64,000 nucleotides of DNA from Botryotinia globosa (Eukaryota; Ascomycota; Leotiomycetes; Helotiales; Sclerotiniaceae), in NCBI GenBank assembly GCA_014898425.1, contig RCSZ01000002.1:2170001-2234000 (forward strand), given 5' to 3'. The position numbers and the translations under genes were made by a program. Numbering within the stretch: position 1 is the stretch's first letter; the number at the start of each line of letters is the position of its first letter. The notes under the pieces were generated by a model that saw only the letters and a list, made by a program, of their open reading frames with translations, made no database searches and was not told where the DNA came from. This document shows positions 1 to 11,247 of this stretch, piece by piece.

Positions 1-113
1 AGGGGGAGGGACAGAAAATTAGATGTCCGGTTTGTGGAGTGAGGATTAGGAGGGTGGGGAGAGGGGGTGGGTTGATGGATAGGGTTGATCGGGCTTTGAG
101 GAGGGTGGGTTGA
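1..113 (+). CDS. C-terminal end of a RING-finger protein (partial)
   Basis: The reading frame is open from the window edge to a TGA at 111-113. It encodes about 36 residues with a Cys-Pro-Val-Cys pair (codons at 24-35), followed by a basic, Gly-rich tail. CPxC followed by a short basic stretch is the last zinc-ligand pair of a C-terminal RING domain. The next gene on the same strand ends the same way (CPVC, then VEIR), so the two may be related, but only this fragment is visible. An E3 ubiquitin ligase is the likely role by family knowledge. The 5' part lies outside the window, so this identification rests on one motif. Confidence 0.55.
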   Translation, partial: GEGQKIRCPVCGVRIRRVGRGGGLMDRVDRALRRVG

Positions 114-1552
114 GGGGGGCTGAGAGATAGGATGGGGATTGACTTTCATGGAAAATTGGTGATAGACTCAAGACCTGTGTATCATGTTATATTGCAATGC
201 ATACACATTCACAAGTAACTAAATTGAATAATTCTGATAGCAATTCCGCAACTATCACATTTATAGTACCCATTTTTCCATATTATTCCATACTCTACCT
301 ATAGTACCTATAGAGCTAATAATCATTCCTCCTCACAGCGAATCATCGAGATACTTTACTCCGGGCGTAAGAATCGGTATACCCATTTTAGAATTATGTA
401 TGTATGTGTGAGTAGGTAGTGACATCATGCGTCATCGATTTGGACATTGTGAATTTTGGCGAGAGATTGTACGCTATGAGCATGGCATGGAAATATGTTT
501 ATTCATGATATGAGATGGGATGGGATGAGATTAGATTCCATGAATTTTATCTTATTTTATTCTATCATGTTGTGTTTCATTTCATTCTATTCCGGAATAA
601 TGAATGACACTTGAAAGTATTCCAATTTTGGATTGAATATCCCTATAGTGGTTATCACAGGTAGCTAACTACTAATCAACTTCTTTATAAGTAACTCATA
701 AATAGGAGAGTACGAATCATTAGTCAAGTAGTTATACACTCCAGCCTCTAGTTTTAGCTTTTCGATCATATCTATCTAGCCGTGTAGATACCCATTGGAT
801 AGATAGATAGATAAATAGATACTCCAAACACATTGCGCTTTCGAGCATTTGTCTATAGACGACTCTATAAGATTTCTATATTTATATATATTTACCGGGG
901 TGCATAGCACAATATTGAATAATTACCTACCACAATACAAATCTCACAATCGCTCGCTGAAAATTGAAAATCCACAAAAGAGAAAGGGGTATAATGAATC
1001 AGATACTATGAAGCAATAAAATATACTAACATTATCTCAATTGATACATATAAAGTACTTTCGTCCACCTTCCTAGGTCTCATGATTATAAACATTCTTG
1101 ATCATGATTGATTGCTTAATATAAATATAGAAAGCTAGGTAGGTAGTACCTACTGTTAATAAGAATCATGGAAGTGCTAGCACCTCGCTTGCTAATACAG
1201 TGGCCTCATTGATCATATGATCGATATCCCGACGGAAGAGTTCTGATAGAATGAATCTTTGCAGAAAGAACACTGACTGACTGGTGAATCATTCATTAAT
1301 TGATATTCAAGAATTTTTATTCTTACAGTGATCTCTATATCTTTGAGGCCAATACAAAGTAAAAAGAAAATACGTGGGGAAAATCGAGTTTTTATACTGC
1401 TTGGTCTTATTTGTACGTATTTCATAGACAGATCAGAGAGAGGGCAATTCAAGGGTTTGTATTTATTGTTCCTGCAACGGCGATTATTCAAACGATTTCA
1501 GAAATCAATATCAAGATTATTGATCTTCACAAAAGAGAACTATCAACTCGAA
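114..1552. other. Intergenic, A+T-rich, no gene seen
   Basis: About 1.4 kb between two same-strand RING genes. It contains a short GATA repeat (797-821), CTAGGTAGGTAGTACCTAC-like sequence around 1135-1153 and long A+T-rich runs. An open frame extends upstream of the next gene from 1328, but it has no domain character and probably belongs to the 5' leader. Confidence 0.6.
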
Positions 1553-2383
1553 ATGGATAACCAACAAGAACAAAACGATAGCACTCCACCGGACACTCCT
1601 CCCGAGAACCAGATCATCCGTCAACGCCGTGAGAATCGTCTAGCAGCCGCACGAGGAGATGCTCTTCCCTTCCCAAGTATACCATACCCCCTCGGAGAAG
1701 AAGAAGAAGAAGAAGATAACGAAAACCCCCACAACATCGCACCTCAACCAGCAAATCTCCTCCCCATCCCCCTCTTGATCGGACCCATCGCCAGCCGAAA
1801 TCTCCGTATTTTCCCCCACGCCTTCAATCTCCTCATGCACTACGATCAGGCACCGGATCTTCCCGTTCCCGCACTACACTTCCGGAATCGCATCGTATCT
1901 CTCCTCAACGGCGTTGAAGTTCCCTGGCCCATGCACGACGAGCTCCCTCCGGATCTCCTCCCTCGTTTCTTCCCGGATTTGGAACTTTCCGCAGTACGAG
2001 AAATACAAGCAATAATCCGGCGTGCGATGCTCCAGCGATCGAGAGTCATTACCCGGGCCAACGCTCCAAATACACCATCATGGATTCTCAGGCTCTTTCC
2101 CGATGAGTCCCCGCTGGGACAGCGCGATGCAAATGGGGTGCCGATTTGTCCTATTTGTATGCAGGAGTTGCCGGCGCGGCTGTCGATTGTGAGACCGTGT
2201 GGACATCGGTTCTGTCCGGGGTGCTTGGAGGAGTGGATTCCGCATGCGAATTTGATGAATCCGCCGGCGAAATGTCCGGTTTGTTTTGTGGAGATTAGAG
2301 TGATTGGGAATAATGGGGAGGTGGGACATAAGGTGGGAGAGTTTTTGGGGTGGGATTTTGCTGGAGAGGGGCCGAGGGCATGA
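1553..2383 (+). CDS. RING-HC finger protein, probable E3 ubiquitin ligase
   Basis: Single exon, 276 residues from the ATG at 1553. The frame is open back to 1328, but I chose 1553 because MDNQQEQN opens a typical polar fungal N-terminus and the upstream residues look like translated leader. Residues 1-60 are polar with a run of six Glu. A hydrophobic, Pro-rich middle follows. A C-terminal C3HC4 RING at 199-244 shows CPIC, then CGH, FCPGC and CPVC. By family knowledge such proteins pass ubiquitin from an E2 to a substrate; the substrate cannot be told from sequence. There is no membrane segment or signal peptide. It converges on the OB-fold-like gene, with 193 bp between stop codons. Confidence 0.85.
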   Translation: MDNQQEQNDSTPPDTPPENQIIRQRRENRLAAARGDALPFPSIPYPLGEEEEEEDNENPHNIAPQPANLLPIPLLIGPIASRNLRIFPHAFNLLMHYDQAPDLPVPALHFRNRIVSLLNGVEVPWPMHDELPPDLLPRFFPDLELSAVREIQAIIRRAMLQRSRVITRANAPNTPSWILRLFPDESPLGQRDANGVPICPICMQELPARLSIVRPCGHRFCPGCLEEWIPHANLMNPPAKCPVCFVEIRVIGNNGEVGHKVGEFLGWDFAGEGPRA

Positions 2384-2576
2384 TCTTTCTTGAGGGGGTG
2401 GATGGGATGTGTGCTTGGGATTGAGAAGAGCTGATTGGATAGGTTTGGGGATGATAGGGATTCGGATATCGGGTTGGGAAAATGCTGGATAGGGTGAGGA
2501 TTTGAGAAGGAGATAGCACCCTAAGTACATACTTCCGAGTCAGAAGACCAAAATTATGACATACTATACCATCTAA

Positions 2577-3725
2577 TCATTGAGTGTCTGGCGGTAACTC
2601 TTCCCTAATTCTCTTCACACCTCGTCTATTCGTCGTCGCAACCCCCACAAAACCCACCACCCAATCTCTCACCCGCTTAACCTTCGCCATCTGTACATCT
2701 ATTTCCCCCCTCTCCAAATCTCTCTTCCCATAACATCCTCCCACATCACTCCTATCAATTTTCTCCCTATACATCAACCAAGCCTTCGTCATATCCTTCC
2801 TCAAACTCTGTCCGTGAACTTTGCCTCTAAAGCTTCCCAACGCTACATTTTTCATCAACACGATATCCTGAACCCTCAAATTTTCTAATATTTCTTTGAC
2901 TTCTTCTTTCCCCTTTCCTGATAACCAGAAATTGATCGAAAACCCACTCTTCGTTTCATCGCCAACTAATATTTCAACAAGCGATACATTTCCTCCTTGT
3001 CTCGTAGATATTGCTCTCGGTTCTGAAATTGAAATGATGCCCACAATCAGATTAACTGTCATAGTTTGGGGGACTATTGAAGATAAATGTTGTGCATGTG
3101 GTATATCCTTTAGATTTGTCAAGTAACCTGCCACCGGCACTTGTGGATTTTCCCCGGATTGGGGGAATATAGATTGAGAATCATATCCAGATGTAGAATA
3201 GGATGTAGAATCGAAATCCGAGGATGTGATTTGAGACGAGGGGATATCGTGGATAGCATAGGAATGTTCGTAGAATTGGGAGAGGACCCCATCCACCTCT
3301 TGATGATCATCATTTTCATCATTAAGAGAAAGGTATGAATCCAAATTAGACAGTGATTGTGAATATCCCTGTGATTGCGAGAGAAAAGTTGTAGCTGAGA
3401 AGAAATCTAAGGCATGACCACCATGCAACGGTTGGAAAGCATGATCTTGAGATGCTCCCGTGGTGAGATGTTTTCGTTCAAGAGGAAGTTCACGCCATTC
3501 TGGGTTCTGAGCGATGGAGAATTCCAAGACGCTCGTAGTGTTATTTCGTGGTGCGGAGTTCGGGTACGGATGGGGGAGATGGAGGAATTGGATGAAGGGA
3601 TCGGTGAAGTCACTGTGAAGGTTTGATTCGTCCCAGCTAAGTGAGTGATATGTAGGTGCTCCTGTGAGAAATATAATTTTGGGCGGCATGATAAGATTGG
3701 ATTGGATGGTGATGTGGCCAATCAT
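2577..3725 (-). CDS. OB-fold-like protein of unknown function
   Basis: Single-exon frame of 382 residues; Met13 (3689) is an equally good start. Residues 1-215 are polar and Ser/Asn/His-rich, probably disordered. Residues 220-345 look like an OB-type beta-barrel: alternating hydrophobic strands (VNLIVGIISI, VSLVEILVGD, FSINFWLSG), an Asp-Ile-Val-Leu turn, then a Gly-Ser-Phe-Arg-Gly-Lys strand and a basic C-terminus. OB folds of this style often bind single-stranded nucleic acid, as in replication or telomere proteins. The fold is my reading of the strand pattern, not a motif match. No zinc ligands or catalytic signature were seen. The basic tail (KRVRDW, NRRGVKRIR) fits nucleic-acid binding or nuclear import. 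Confidence 0.6.
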   Translation of the reverse strand: MIGHITIQSNLIMPPKIIFLTGAPTYHSLSWDESNLHSDFTDPFIQFLHLPHPYPNSAPRNNTTSVLEFSIAQNPEWRELPLERKHLTTGASQDHAFQPLHGGHALDFFSATTFLSQSQGYSQSLSNLDSYLSLNDENDDHQEVDGVLSQFYEHSYAIHDIPSSQITSSDFDSTSYSTSGYDSQSIFPQSGENPQVPVAGYLTNLKDIPHAQHLSSIVPQTMTVNLIVGIISISEPRAISTRQGGNVSLVEILVGDETKSGFSINFWLSGKGKEEVKEILENLRVQDIVLMKNVALGSFRGKVHGQSLRKDMTKAWLMYREKIDRSDVGGCYGKRDLERGEIDVQMAKVKRVRDWVVGFVGVATTNRRGVKRIREELPPDTQ

Positions 3726-4260
3726 GTGACATGGATATTGGTGGACTTTCGGGACCGAAGGAGTTTACGTTGAAGACTTGTTGTGGCCGCTTGCTGATTA
3801 GATGCATGTAGAGTGTTTCCACGGTTGTTAGACAGATCCTTGATACGAAGCTCGCGGACATAAGGAAAACACCGACGGTGAATTGATATTCCTAATAAGC
3901 TTCAAAGTGGTACGGTTATCATGTCAGACGGTATGAGAATGAGAAATAAATATATTGAAAGCGTTTCGTTTCTTGTCGTTTCCTTCCATCTTCCCTCTTC
4001 CCTCTTCCCTCTTCCATCTTCCGCAATCCTAGTATCGAATATTGAAATCAGGTCGATACAAATCCTACGGCCATAGATAGTTCTTGTTCGGAGGTTCTTT
4101 CACCTATTATACCATAATCCATCAGATAAAAGCCAAAGCGGATCTGATAAGAGATTCCACCTTGCTCGGGCACTATTCCGTACATTGACATTTACCGGAA
4201 TATGACGATGAGCTTGCAACCAATTATCGTACAGCATTGTTAGTATTGGACCCCACCAAA
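3726..4260. other. Intergenic region between divergent genes
   Basis: 535 bp shared upstream region of the OB-fold-like gene (minus) and the Apd1-like gene (plus). It carries a CTTCC-rich run (TTCCCTC repeated three times) at 3978-4020. No further gene is supported. Confidence 0.6.
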
Positions 4261-5467
4261 ATGTCGAGGATTGGAAATAAAACCAGCCATGATGCCACAA
4301 GAGTTGCGACTCATCCCCCGCGCAAGAAGACCAAAAGTATGGCTTCCACTTTCAAATCCCTCTTAAATTCTGCCAAGCAAACGATTTCGGGTCAATCCAC
4401 CCCAATTCCTGGAACGCCATCAGAAAATACTCCTATCGAGAAAATATTCCCTAAAGTTGACCCGGCGGTGGATGGAGATGATTGTGATCATGACTGCGAA
4501 TCGTGTCATGTAAAGTATCCAAAAGGCTTCAAGATAGATGAGGATGATGAGCTGTATGGTCATGTCAAAGGATGGAGTACACATATTCTAGTTGCGACAG
4601 GCAAATCAGATTGGGTGAGAGATGTCGCAGATGAGAAGGGAAGTGTGATGCAAGCAATCGACCATGGTTCTGTTAAACCGAGTAATGGGGTTAGTTATCT
4701 TCCTCTTACCAGAAACCCTATATTGTCGAGCTTTGAAACATGCTGATGATCCATCGTAGAAGCTTATGCTCTCCGCGTCCAACATACCCACACCTTCACA
4801 TTCGACAGATTATTCGCAGCCTACGACGGTACTTCTATTACCTGCATTCATCGTAATTGACAACGTTACTCCACAATCGGTGCCAACTCTGATTACAGAG
4901 TTCATTGACAAAGCCCCTACCAATATGACGCCTCTTGGACCCATTTCGATACCCCAGTCCCTCCCCGATCCTCTTCCATCCGCAGCACAACTCACATCAC
5001 GTCCATCACCCCATCGAGCACTTGTCCTTCTCTGTTCGCAGAAGACTCGAGATGCAAGATGTGGACAAAGTGCGCCATTACTGAAGAAGGAATTTGAGAG
5101 GCATTTGAGACCACTGGGACTATTCCGCGATTTAGATGACGATAGATCAGGAGGAGTTGGTATATACTTTATATCTCACGTCGGAGGACACAAATACAGT
5201 GCAAACGTCATGATCTACCGGAGATCCGACGCGTTTGGGTTGGACGGTGTTGAAAGAGCCAACACGGATGGGGATATCATGCCATCGAAAGTGGTACCTG
5301 GAGAAGATGAGGATAAGGGTGCAGCTCAATGTATGTGGCTAGCAAGAGTGAAACCTGAAGATTGTGAGGGGATTGTGAAATTTACCATTTTGCAAGGCAA
5401 ACTAATCAAGCCGGAAAGTCAATTACGAGGTGGGTTCGATCGGCAAAAGGGACTCTTCAGTTGGTAG
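4261..5467 (+). CDS. APD1: Apd1-like sucrase/ferredoxin-family [2Fe-2S] protein
   Basis: Two exons, 4261-4689 and 4760-5467. The 70-nt intron (GTTAGT..TAG) joins the frames exactly, giving 378 residues. Met at 4339 (MASTFKSLL) is an alternative start that resembles the yeast N-terminus better. The C-terminal thioredoxin-like ferredoxin domain has the family ligands: C-x8-C (CSQKTRDARC, C235 and C244) and H-x3-H (SHVGGHK, H283 and H287). In the Apd1 family two Cys and two His hold a [2Fe-2S] cluster. Yeast Apd1 was named for an actin-patch defect and is linked to redox or drug sensitivity; its exact role is open. An N-terminal C-x3-C-x2-C stretch (DCDHDCESC, about residues 79-87) precedes it. 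Protein length fits the family. Confidence 0.88.
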
Positions 5468-5816
5468 GATTCGGTAGACAAACCAAGTATCTTAGAGGAG
5501 AGGTTTCAATTTGTTTAGGTAAGGAAGCATTTATAAAAGATGTTTTGGGACATTTAGATGAGATATAAGTATTTAAGCATACACCTAATCATGATAGAGT
5601 TTAGATGATAGGAAAGCACCATCACGATTCACCAGCAGTGAGAGGTTTTATTAATCTTTCGACAAAGTTCCGAGGGACCCATTGATTTATTGAAATTATT
5701 GACCAATTTTCTCTTGAATTGATTGATTGTCGAATTCTTGGTACAGATTGAGTAAGGTAAGATAAATGGTAGGGATGGGATGATAGACAGTATTAATAAA
5801 AAGGAAGGATGTTTAA

Positions 5817-5840
5817 GGTAGGTAGGTAGGTAGGTAGGTA
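5817..5840 (+). repeat. (GGTA)6 microsatellite
   Basis: Six perfect GGTA copies. A second six-copy run occurs at 10227-10250, and CCTA/CCTG runs lie at 6792-6819. Confidence 0.95.
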
Positions 5841-5844
5841 GATG

Positions 5845-6018
5845 TATTTGTAATTGTAGTTGTAATTGTAGTTGTAATTGTATTTATAGATGTAATTGTA
5901 TTTATAATTGTAATTGTAATTATAATTATAGATGTAATTGTATTTATAATTGTAATTGTAATTATAATTATAGTTATAATTGTAATTATAATTATAACTA
6001 TAATTGTATTTATTATAG
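5845..6018 (+). repeat. TAATTG/TAATTA low-complexity array with a perfect 42-bp duplication
   Basis: Imperfect six-base units of TAATTG, TAGTTG and TAATTA fill about 170 bp. Inside it, 5889-5930 and 5931-5972 are identical 42-bp tandem copies beginning GATGTAATTG. Confidence 0.9.
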
Positions 6019-6843
6019 TTGTAATACCTAGGTACTTATAGTCGCGGTTATACTCATAATCGATCTATATCTATCTACCTACTTACCTAGTTACCCATGG
6101 ACCTACTAATGATTTACTTTCCTTGGCAATTTACCCACCGATCCAAGGTAAGCATACATAATGCACATGAATATAAATAACATATAAAACATATAAATAC
6201 ATATAAATACATATAAATACATACACCCAAGTAAGGTACATATACCATAAATCCACATAAATACACCCTATTACACCCAATCACATCAAATTACACCAAA
6301 ATATACCACACCACATGAATACGCGACTTCCTTTTGCATGTTGCCCATAGCAACTAATTCAACTAATTCCCCCCAAAACAGGTCTAAACAAATCATTTAG
6401 AATGATTTGACGGATGGGGTTTGATCACAAGAGCCATCTATCTAATCCATTCATTCATCCCAATTCCATTTCATTACATTACATTACATTAAATCCATTT
6501 ATTTCATTTCAATCAAAAACCCTCTCACACTTATTAAAACATTACCGCCGTACCTTTACTTTAACCTGTCTACCCTTCCTTTACTTACCTATCTGGACTT
6601 CACTTCACCGAAACTGGTCTTTACCTTGATTGTTGATTGAATTGCCATGACTTAGCTTTTGCTTGCAGTAATAAATCATAACATCCATACCAAGAGTTTC
6701 GTTTTCCATTGTCGCATACCGATGGTAGATATCTATAACACAGTCCAGTTTCATTATACAACTACTCGAGTATAATAATACCTACTTGGTGCCTACCTAC
6801 CTACCTGCCTGCCTGCCTAGGTACTCCATAGCGAGCTTTTATC

Positions 6844-9547
6844 ATGGCTACCAGTTTTCCTTACCCAGAATCAGTACATTCCAAACGCCCCAAGACAGCT
6901 TCGGTATTGAAAGCATTTATGCATAAGCGCACAACTTCTGACGGATCGACTCTTTCACCCGCGACTTCACCAAATGACGTTTTTGTAGCCTCTCCAGCCT
7001 TCGAAGATATGCCATCGCCGTCGGATTACACCCATCATCGCGCTCTCGCGGATATACAACGTAACCAGCAAACCTCTTCAATCATTTCGCCTTACACAAC
7101 CTCACAGCAAGAGGGCCTTCGACCTAAAACAGGTTATGCGGGTAAAGGATTGCATAAGAAGACAATGAGTGTCTTGTCACTCAAGTCATTGGCAGGCCCA
7201 GCAAAGGAGCCTACCAAGGGAACATCAATTCGGGACAAGCCTTCAACGAAACCCAAAAAGACTAAATCCTCGACAAGTCTTGTTGGGCTCCTCACTCGCC
7301 CAAGGTCCTCGAAGAACCTCAAGTTAGATGTAGAGCTGGCACAACGCGATTCAAAGGATAAGGAGAACCAGACTCCGGTGGTATCATCACCTGTTCCAGA
7401 ATCCGCGACTCATCCTGCACGACCACCAATATATTCGCAATTCTCGAGTGACATGTTCACAAAACAACCTTTGGGAGGTAAATTCTTAGAGGATCAGATC
7501 GACCTTCATACACCCGAGAACCATTCGCCAACTAAACAACGAAGCTTTTACAATGGACAAAGCTCACAGCCGAGTCTTGCAGGCCGGGAAGGTGTATCGA
7601 TACGGCCGCATTCCACATATTTACCCAGCAGTTTCAGTATCCAAGACATTCATAGAAACATTAGTGGGGAAAGTAAAAACAGATGCAGTGTTGACATTCC
7701 AAGGCGACAAGTCTCGACGGAAAAGAAACCGAGTTTGGATTATCGAACTTCGATGGATTTAAGACCAAGACCAAGCTTCCAACGTTCTAGCACCGAAACA
7801 TCAGTTGCATCAATCAAAACATCAAGTAGTACCCGAGGTTCTCGAGTCATGGCGGCAGTTTCCAACTTTACAGCAAAGGCAAGAGGGGATAGTGGAGTGT
7901 ATGTTCCAGTACAGACACCGACCTCTGCGACATTTGGGCCCGACAGACCTCTCAATGATAGAGATATCGATATCGAATTCGAGGCTATGTTGGATAGGCG
8001 AAACATCCCAGAGCATCAACGTGGAAAGATGAGAAATCTCGCCAAATCCATGAAGAAAGATTTTATAAAACAAGATTGGGCCGAAACCGCTGCCGCGAGA
8101 AATGTTAGGCCAGTCAGTCATGGTAGTGACACAAGTGGTGAAAATGCAAAGGTCGAGGAAGCACCCGAGGTGAAGAAGAAGAAGAGACCAAGAAGTCGGA
8201 CCTTTACACTCTCGAGATCCACTAGTAAGGAACGACCTGCCGAAAAAGATAAAAAGGCAGAAGGTGTTGTGGGAAACAGGAAATCTGCAGAGTCTCTGAA
8301 TGGTGGAAGTAAATCACTTACTTCTGCTGGCGCACAAGTAGCACAAAATTTAATTGCCAAGGCCAAGGGTCAGACACCAGATGATTTCGTCTCATACTTG
8401 AGGAAGGTCCGGAAACCAGAATCGGTGGAAGTAGGAAGGTTACATAAGCTCAGGCTATTATTACGAAACGAAACAGTAGCCTGGACTGACAATTTCGTTC
8501 GTCAAGGCGGAATGGAAGAGATAGTGGGACTACTGCATAGAACTATGGAAGTTGAGTGGAGGTTTGTCACACTAATTCAATTGTTGAGAGTGCAGTGGCT
8601 GACATACACACAGAGAGGAGCATGAAGATGCTTTACTGCATGAAGTTTTGCTTTGCTTGAAGGCACTATCAACCACGGCTTTAGCACTTCAACATCTTAA
8701 CATTATCCAGAAGACTCTTTTCCCCGCACTTCTTCATATGCTTTTTGACGAGGAGAAAAAGGGACCAGCGGAATTCACTACTCGAAACATTGTCACTTGG
8801 CTTTTATTCACTTACCTCAAATCCGCTACCCTTAGCGAACGCGCAACCAGGGCTCGATTCCTCCTCTCCTATCTCCGCGACCCTGAACCAAGTGAATCAC
8901 AACGCCCTGTTGACTTCGTACTTGATATGCGACGACAGCGCCCTTATCGCGTTTGGTGTAAAGAAGTTAGTAATGTCACTAAAGAGGTTTTTTGGATCTT
9001 TCTCCACAATCTCAATGTTATTCCTCGCCCAGATTCCCGCCATTCTCCAGAACGACAAAACGATACCCCGCCTGATCTACCATATATGATCAAGCACTTC
9101 CCACAAGAACTTCCTCCAGTTCCAGCCGCACCATATGTTGGAGGTGTCGAATGGGATGCAACAAATTACCTTGCTTCTCACCTCGACATTGTTAATGGCT
9201 GCATTGCATCTTTACCCACTCTCGAAGAACGTAACCAAGTTCGCGAAGAACTAAGAGTTTCGGGGTGGGAAAAGTGTATGGGCTCTACTTTACGCCTATG
9301 TAAAGAGAAATTCTATGGTGGTGTACATGCAGGCTTAAGATGTTGGGTCGCGGCTGCAATTGAAGATGGTTGGGAGACTAAGGATGTGAGATGTGGTCCT
9401 AGTCCTGATAACAAAAGTCCAGTGCGAAAAAATATCACTCCAAAGAATGTGGCTGGTGCGGGTGTGGAAAACGCTCCTCCTAAGATTGATATGAAGTTGA
9501 GTTTCGCACAGAGCAGAGCCGATAATGGCGGAGATGCTTGGCTTTGA
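6844..9547 (+). CDS. GBD/FH3 (formin N-terminal type) Rho-GTPase-binding protein without FH2
   Basis: Two exons, 6844-8561 and 8614-9547. The 52-nt intron (GTTTGT..CTGAC..CACAG) keeps the frame: 883 residues. Residues 1-375 are Ser/Lys/Pro-rich and probably disordered. From about 375 the sequence matches the diaphanous-formin GTPase-binding domain (DIDIEFEAMLDRRNIPEHQRGKM), with the usual MRNL..MKKDFI helix after it. A predicted armadillo-like FH3 region follows across the splice (VSYLRK, LRLLLRNETVAWTDNFV). In formins this half binds active Rho and holds the protein inactive. There is no proline-rich FH1 and no actin-nucleating FH2; the frame stops and the next 1.7 kb is low-complexity. Aspergillus annotations call similar proteins Rid1. 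A polarity or septation adaptor is inferred. Confidence 0.82.
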
Positions 9548-11247
9548 GTGTGACAATATACCATTATCACATTTAGCTTGAGTTGACAGGATGGAGAAAG
9601 AGGAGAGGGAATGTAAGAAGTAAGACTCAGTGGTTCATATTTCTACGATAAGGAGACAATAAGGAGAGCAAAGAAGAAGTAATTGCGAGGGATAATATTC
9701 ACACTAGTCAGTCTATTTGATATGGTTGTATGGGCTTGGTTTAATTGGTCGGAGGGGGTTAGGATTTGTTGGATGAACAGGGTCGGTGTGACGGAGTAAT
9801 TATTGATTGTCCTGGATATTTTTTGATTGAAGCATAAGGCTTTGTGGGAGGCATTTGTAAAGTGTGTGGAGGATAGGAGAGGAGGGGAGGGGAGGAGAGG
9901 AGAGGAGAAGAAGAGGAAAGAGATCAAGGAAGAAGGAAGAAGGAAGAGGGAAGAAAGAGGAAAGAGAGAAGAAATACAGAAAGGAAGAAGACCCGGGACG
10001 TGATTGATGATGACTTTATGATACATGATCCAATGGTAGTTTGTTTTTTTTGCGTTTTTTGTATTTTTCTTTTGTAAAGTCTTTTTTGGCTTAGTTAGCA
10101 TACTTACTTACTACCGTTCTTCTACTCACTTTTCTGGACTATTTATTACTTGTTGATTGCTGCTGCTGCTGCTGCGGATATGTTTTATATTCTTTGGATG
10201 ATGATTGTTTTGGCTGTGAATAAGCAGGTAGGTAGGTAGGTAGGTAGGTATTCATGTATGTATAATTGAGTAGGTAGGGTATGTACGTACGTAGTTTTCT
10301 GTTTGTCTGTGGATATTTGCTAGGGCTTTGGGAGTGATTTGTGGTTTGGTTTGGTTTGTAGTGGTTGTAGTGGTTGTAGTGGTTGTAGTGGTTGTAATGG
10401 TTGTGATGGTTGTGATGGTTGTGATGATAGTTGTGATAGTTGTGATGGGATAGAATAGAATAGGAATATTATTTATAATATATATGTATATATATCAATC
10501 TTATAATATAATAATTAATTACTTTACCACTTTATTAATTCTTTCCCTCGTTATCTACCTAGTATATCAACTCATGATTCCTAGGTACTATAGGTAGGTA
10601 GGAATATAAATCAGTTACTTATACATTATACAACCTGAATATTTATTATTTATTATTTATTATCATTCACTATTCAAGTATTCAATCTTTAATCTTAAGT
10701 CTCACCAAACCCAAGAAACCTAGAGACTCCTCGACTTTTAAGATTAAGGTTGGAGGTCGAGTCTGTAGATAGTTAATGGGTGGATAGTAGATTGGTAGGT
10801 GAATAGATTGGCTGTGCTTGTACCTGGTAGTAGGCATGGTGATGGGATGGAATGGAGTAGGAAGATATAGGATGGGATGATGTAGAGTCTATTTAGGTAA
10901 TGGATGATGCAGCCAACATATACATGAACAGTATTGTAAAATTCGATGTTTGGAACACATGGGATATAGGATAGAATAGCATAGGATGGAGCTTTAAAAA
11001 ATTATACACATTTGAATCAGTTCATTTCACCAATATCAATTTCGCATGTACCATTTGCATTGGATGAATTTTATTGATTTATCTGGAGTCGCTCGGGGTT
11101 CTCATCCCTTCGCTAAATCACTCGATATAATCGTGTGTTTTACGCTGCTCGACACAGCGGTGCGCTTTCATATCATATGAAAATGACGCTCGAATTCGTA
11201 TTGTACAGTTTGCTCATTGAGCCTGCGCCGTATGTATTACAACCTCT
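9548..11247. other. Repeat-rich intergenic region between convergent genes
   Basis: 1.7 kb holding the 3' ends of the GBD/FH3 gene and the STRAP gene. It contains purine-rich DNA (9870-9990), (TGC)6 at 10158-10175, (GGTA)6 at 10227-10250 and a GTGGTTGTA array. A minus-strand 152-codon frame at 9643-10101 is the complement of the purine tract and is not convincing. Confidence 0.6.
10361..10447 (+). repeat. GTGGTTGTA nine-base tandem array
   Basis: Four copies of GTGGTTGTA are followed by diverging ATGGTTGTG and ATAGTTGTG copies. The gradual change suggests array decay by point mutation. Confidence 0.9.

Larger units (their letters stand above)
5468..6843. other. Repeat-rich intergenic region
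   Basis: 1.4 kb between two plus-strand genes. It holds GGTA and TAATTG/TAATTA repeats, a stretch of ATACATATAA repeats at about 6180-6225, and a second GGTA-type run (CCTACCTACCTACCTGCCTG, about 6792-6819) just before the next gene. A 71-codon frame at 6414 looks like chance. Confidence 0.6.

Noticed and set aside
2078..2530. 150-codon minus-strand frame opposite the RING gene
   Set aside because: Shadow of the RING coding strand; His/Pro/Ser-rich with no domain.
9643..10101. 152-codon minus-strand frame
   Set aside because: Ser/Leu/Pro translation of a purine tract; no coding character.
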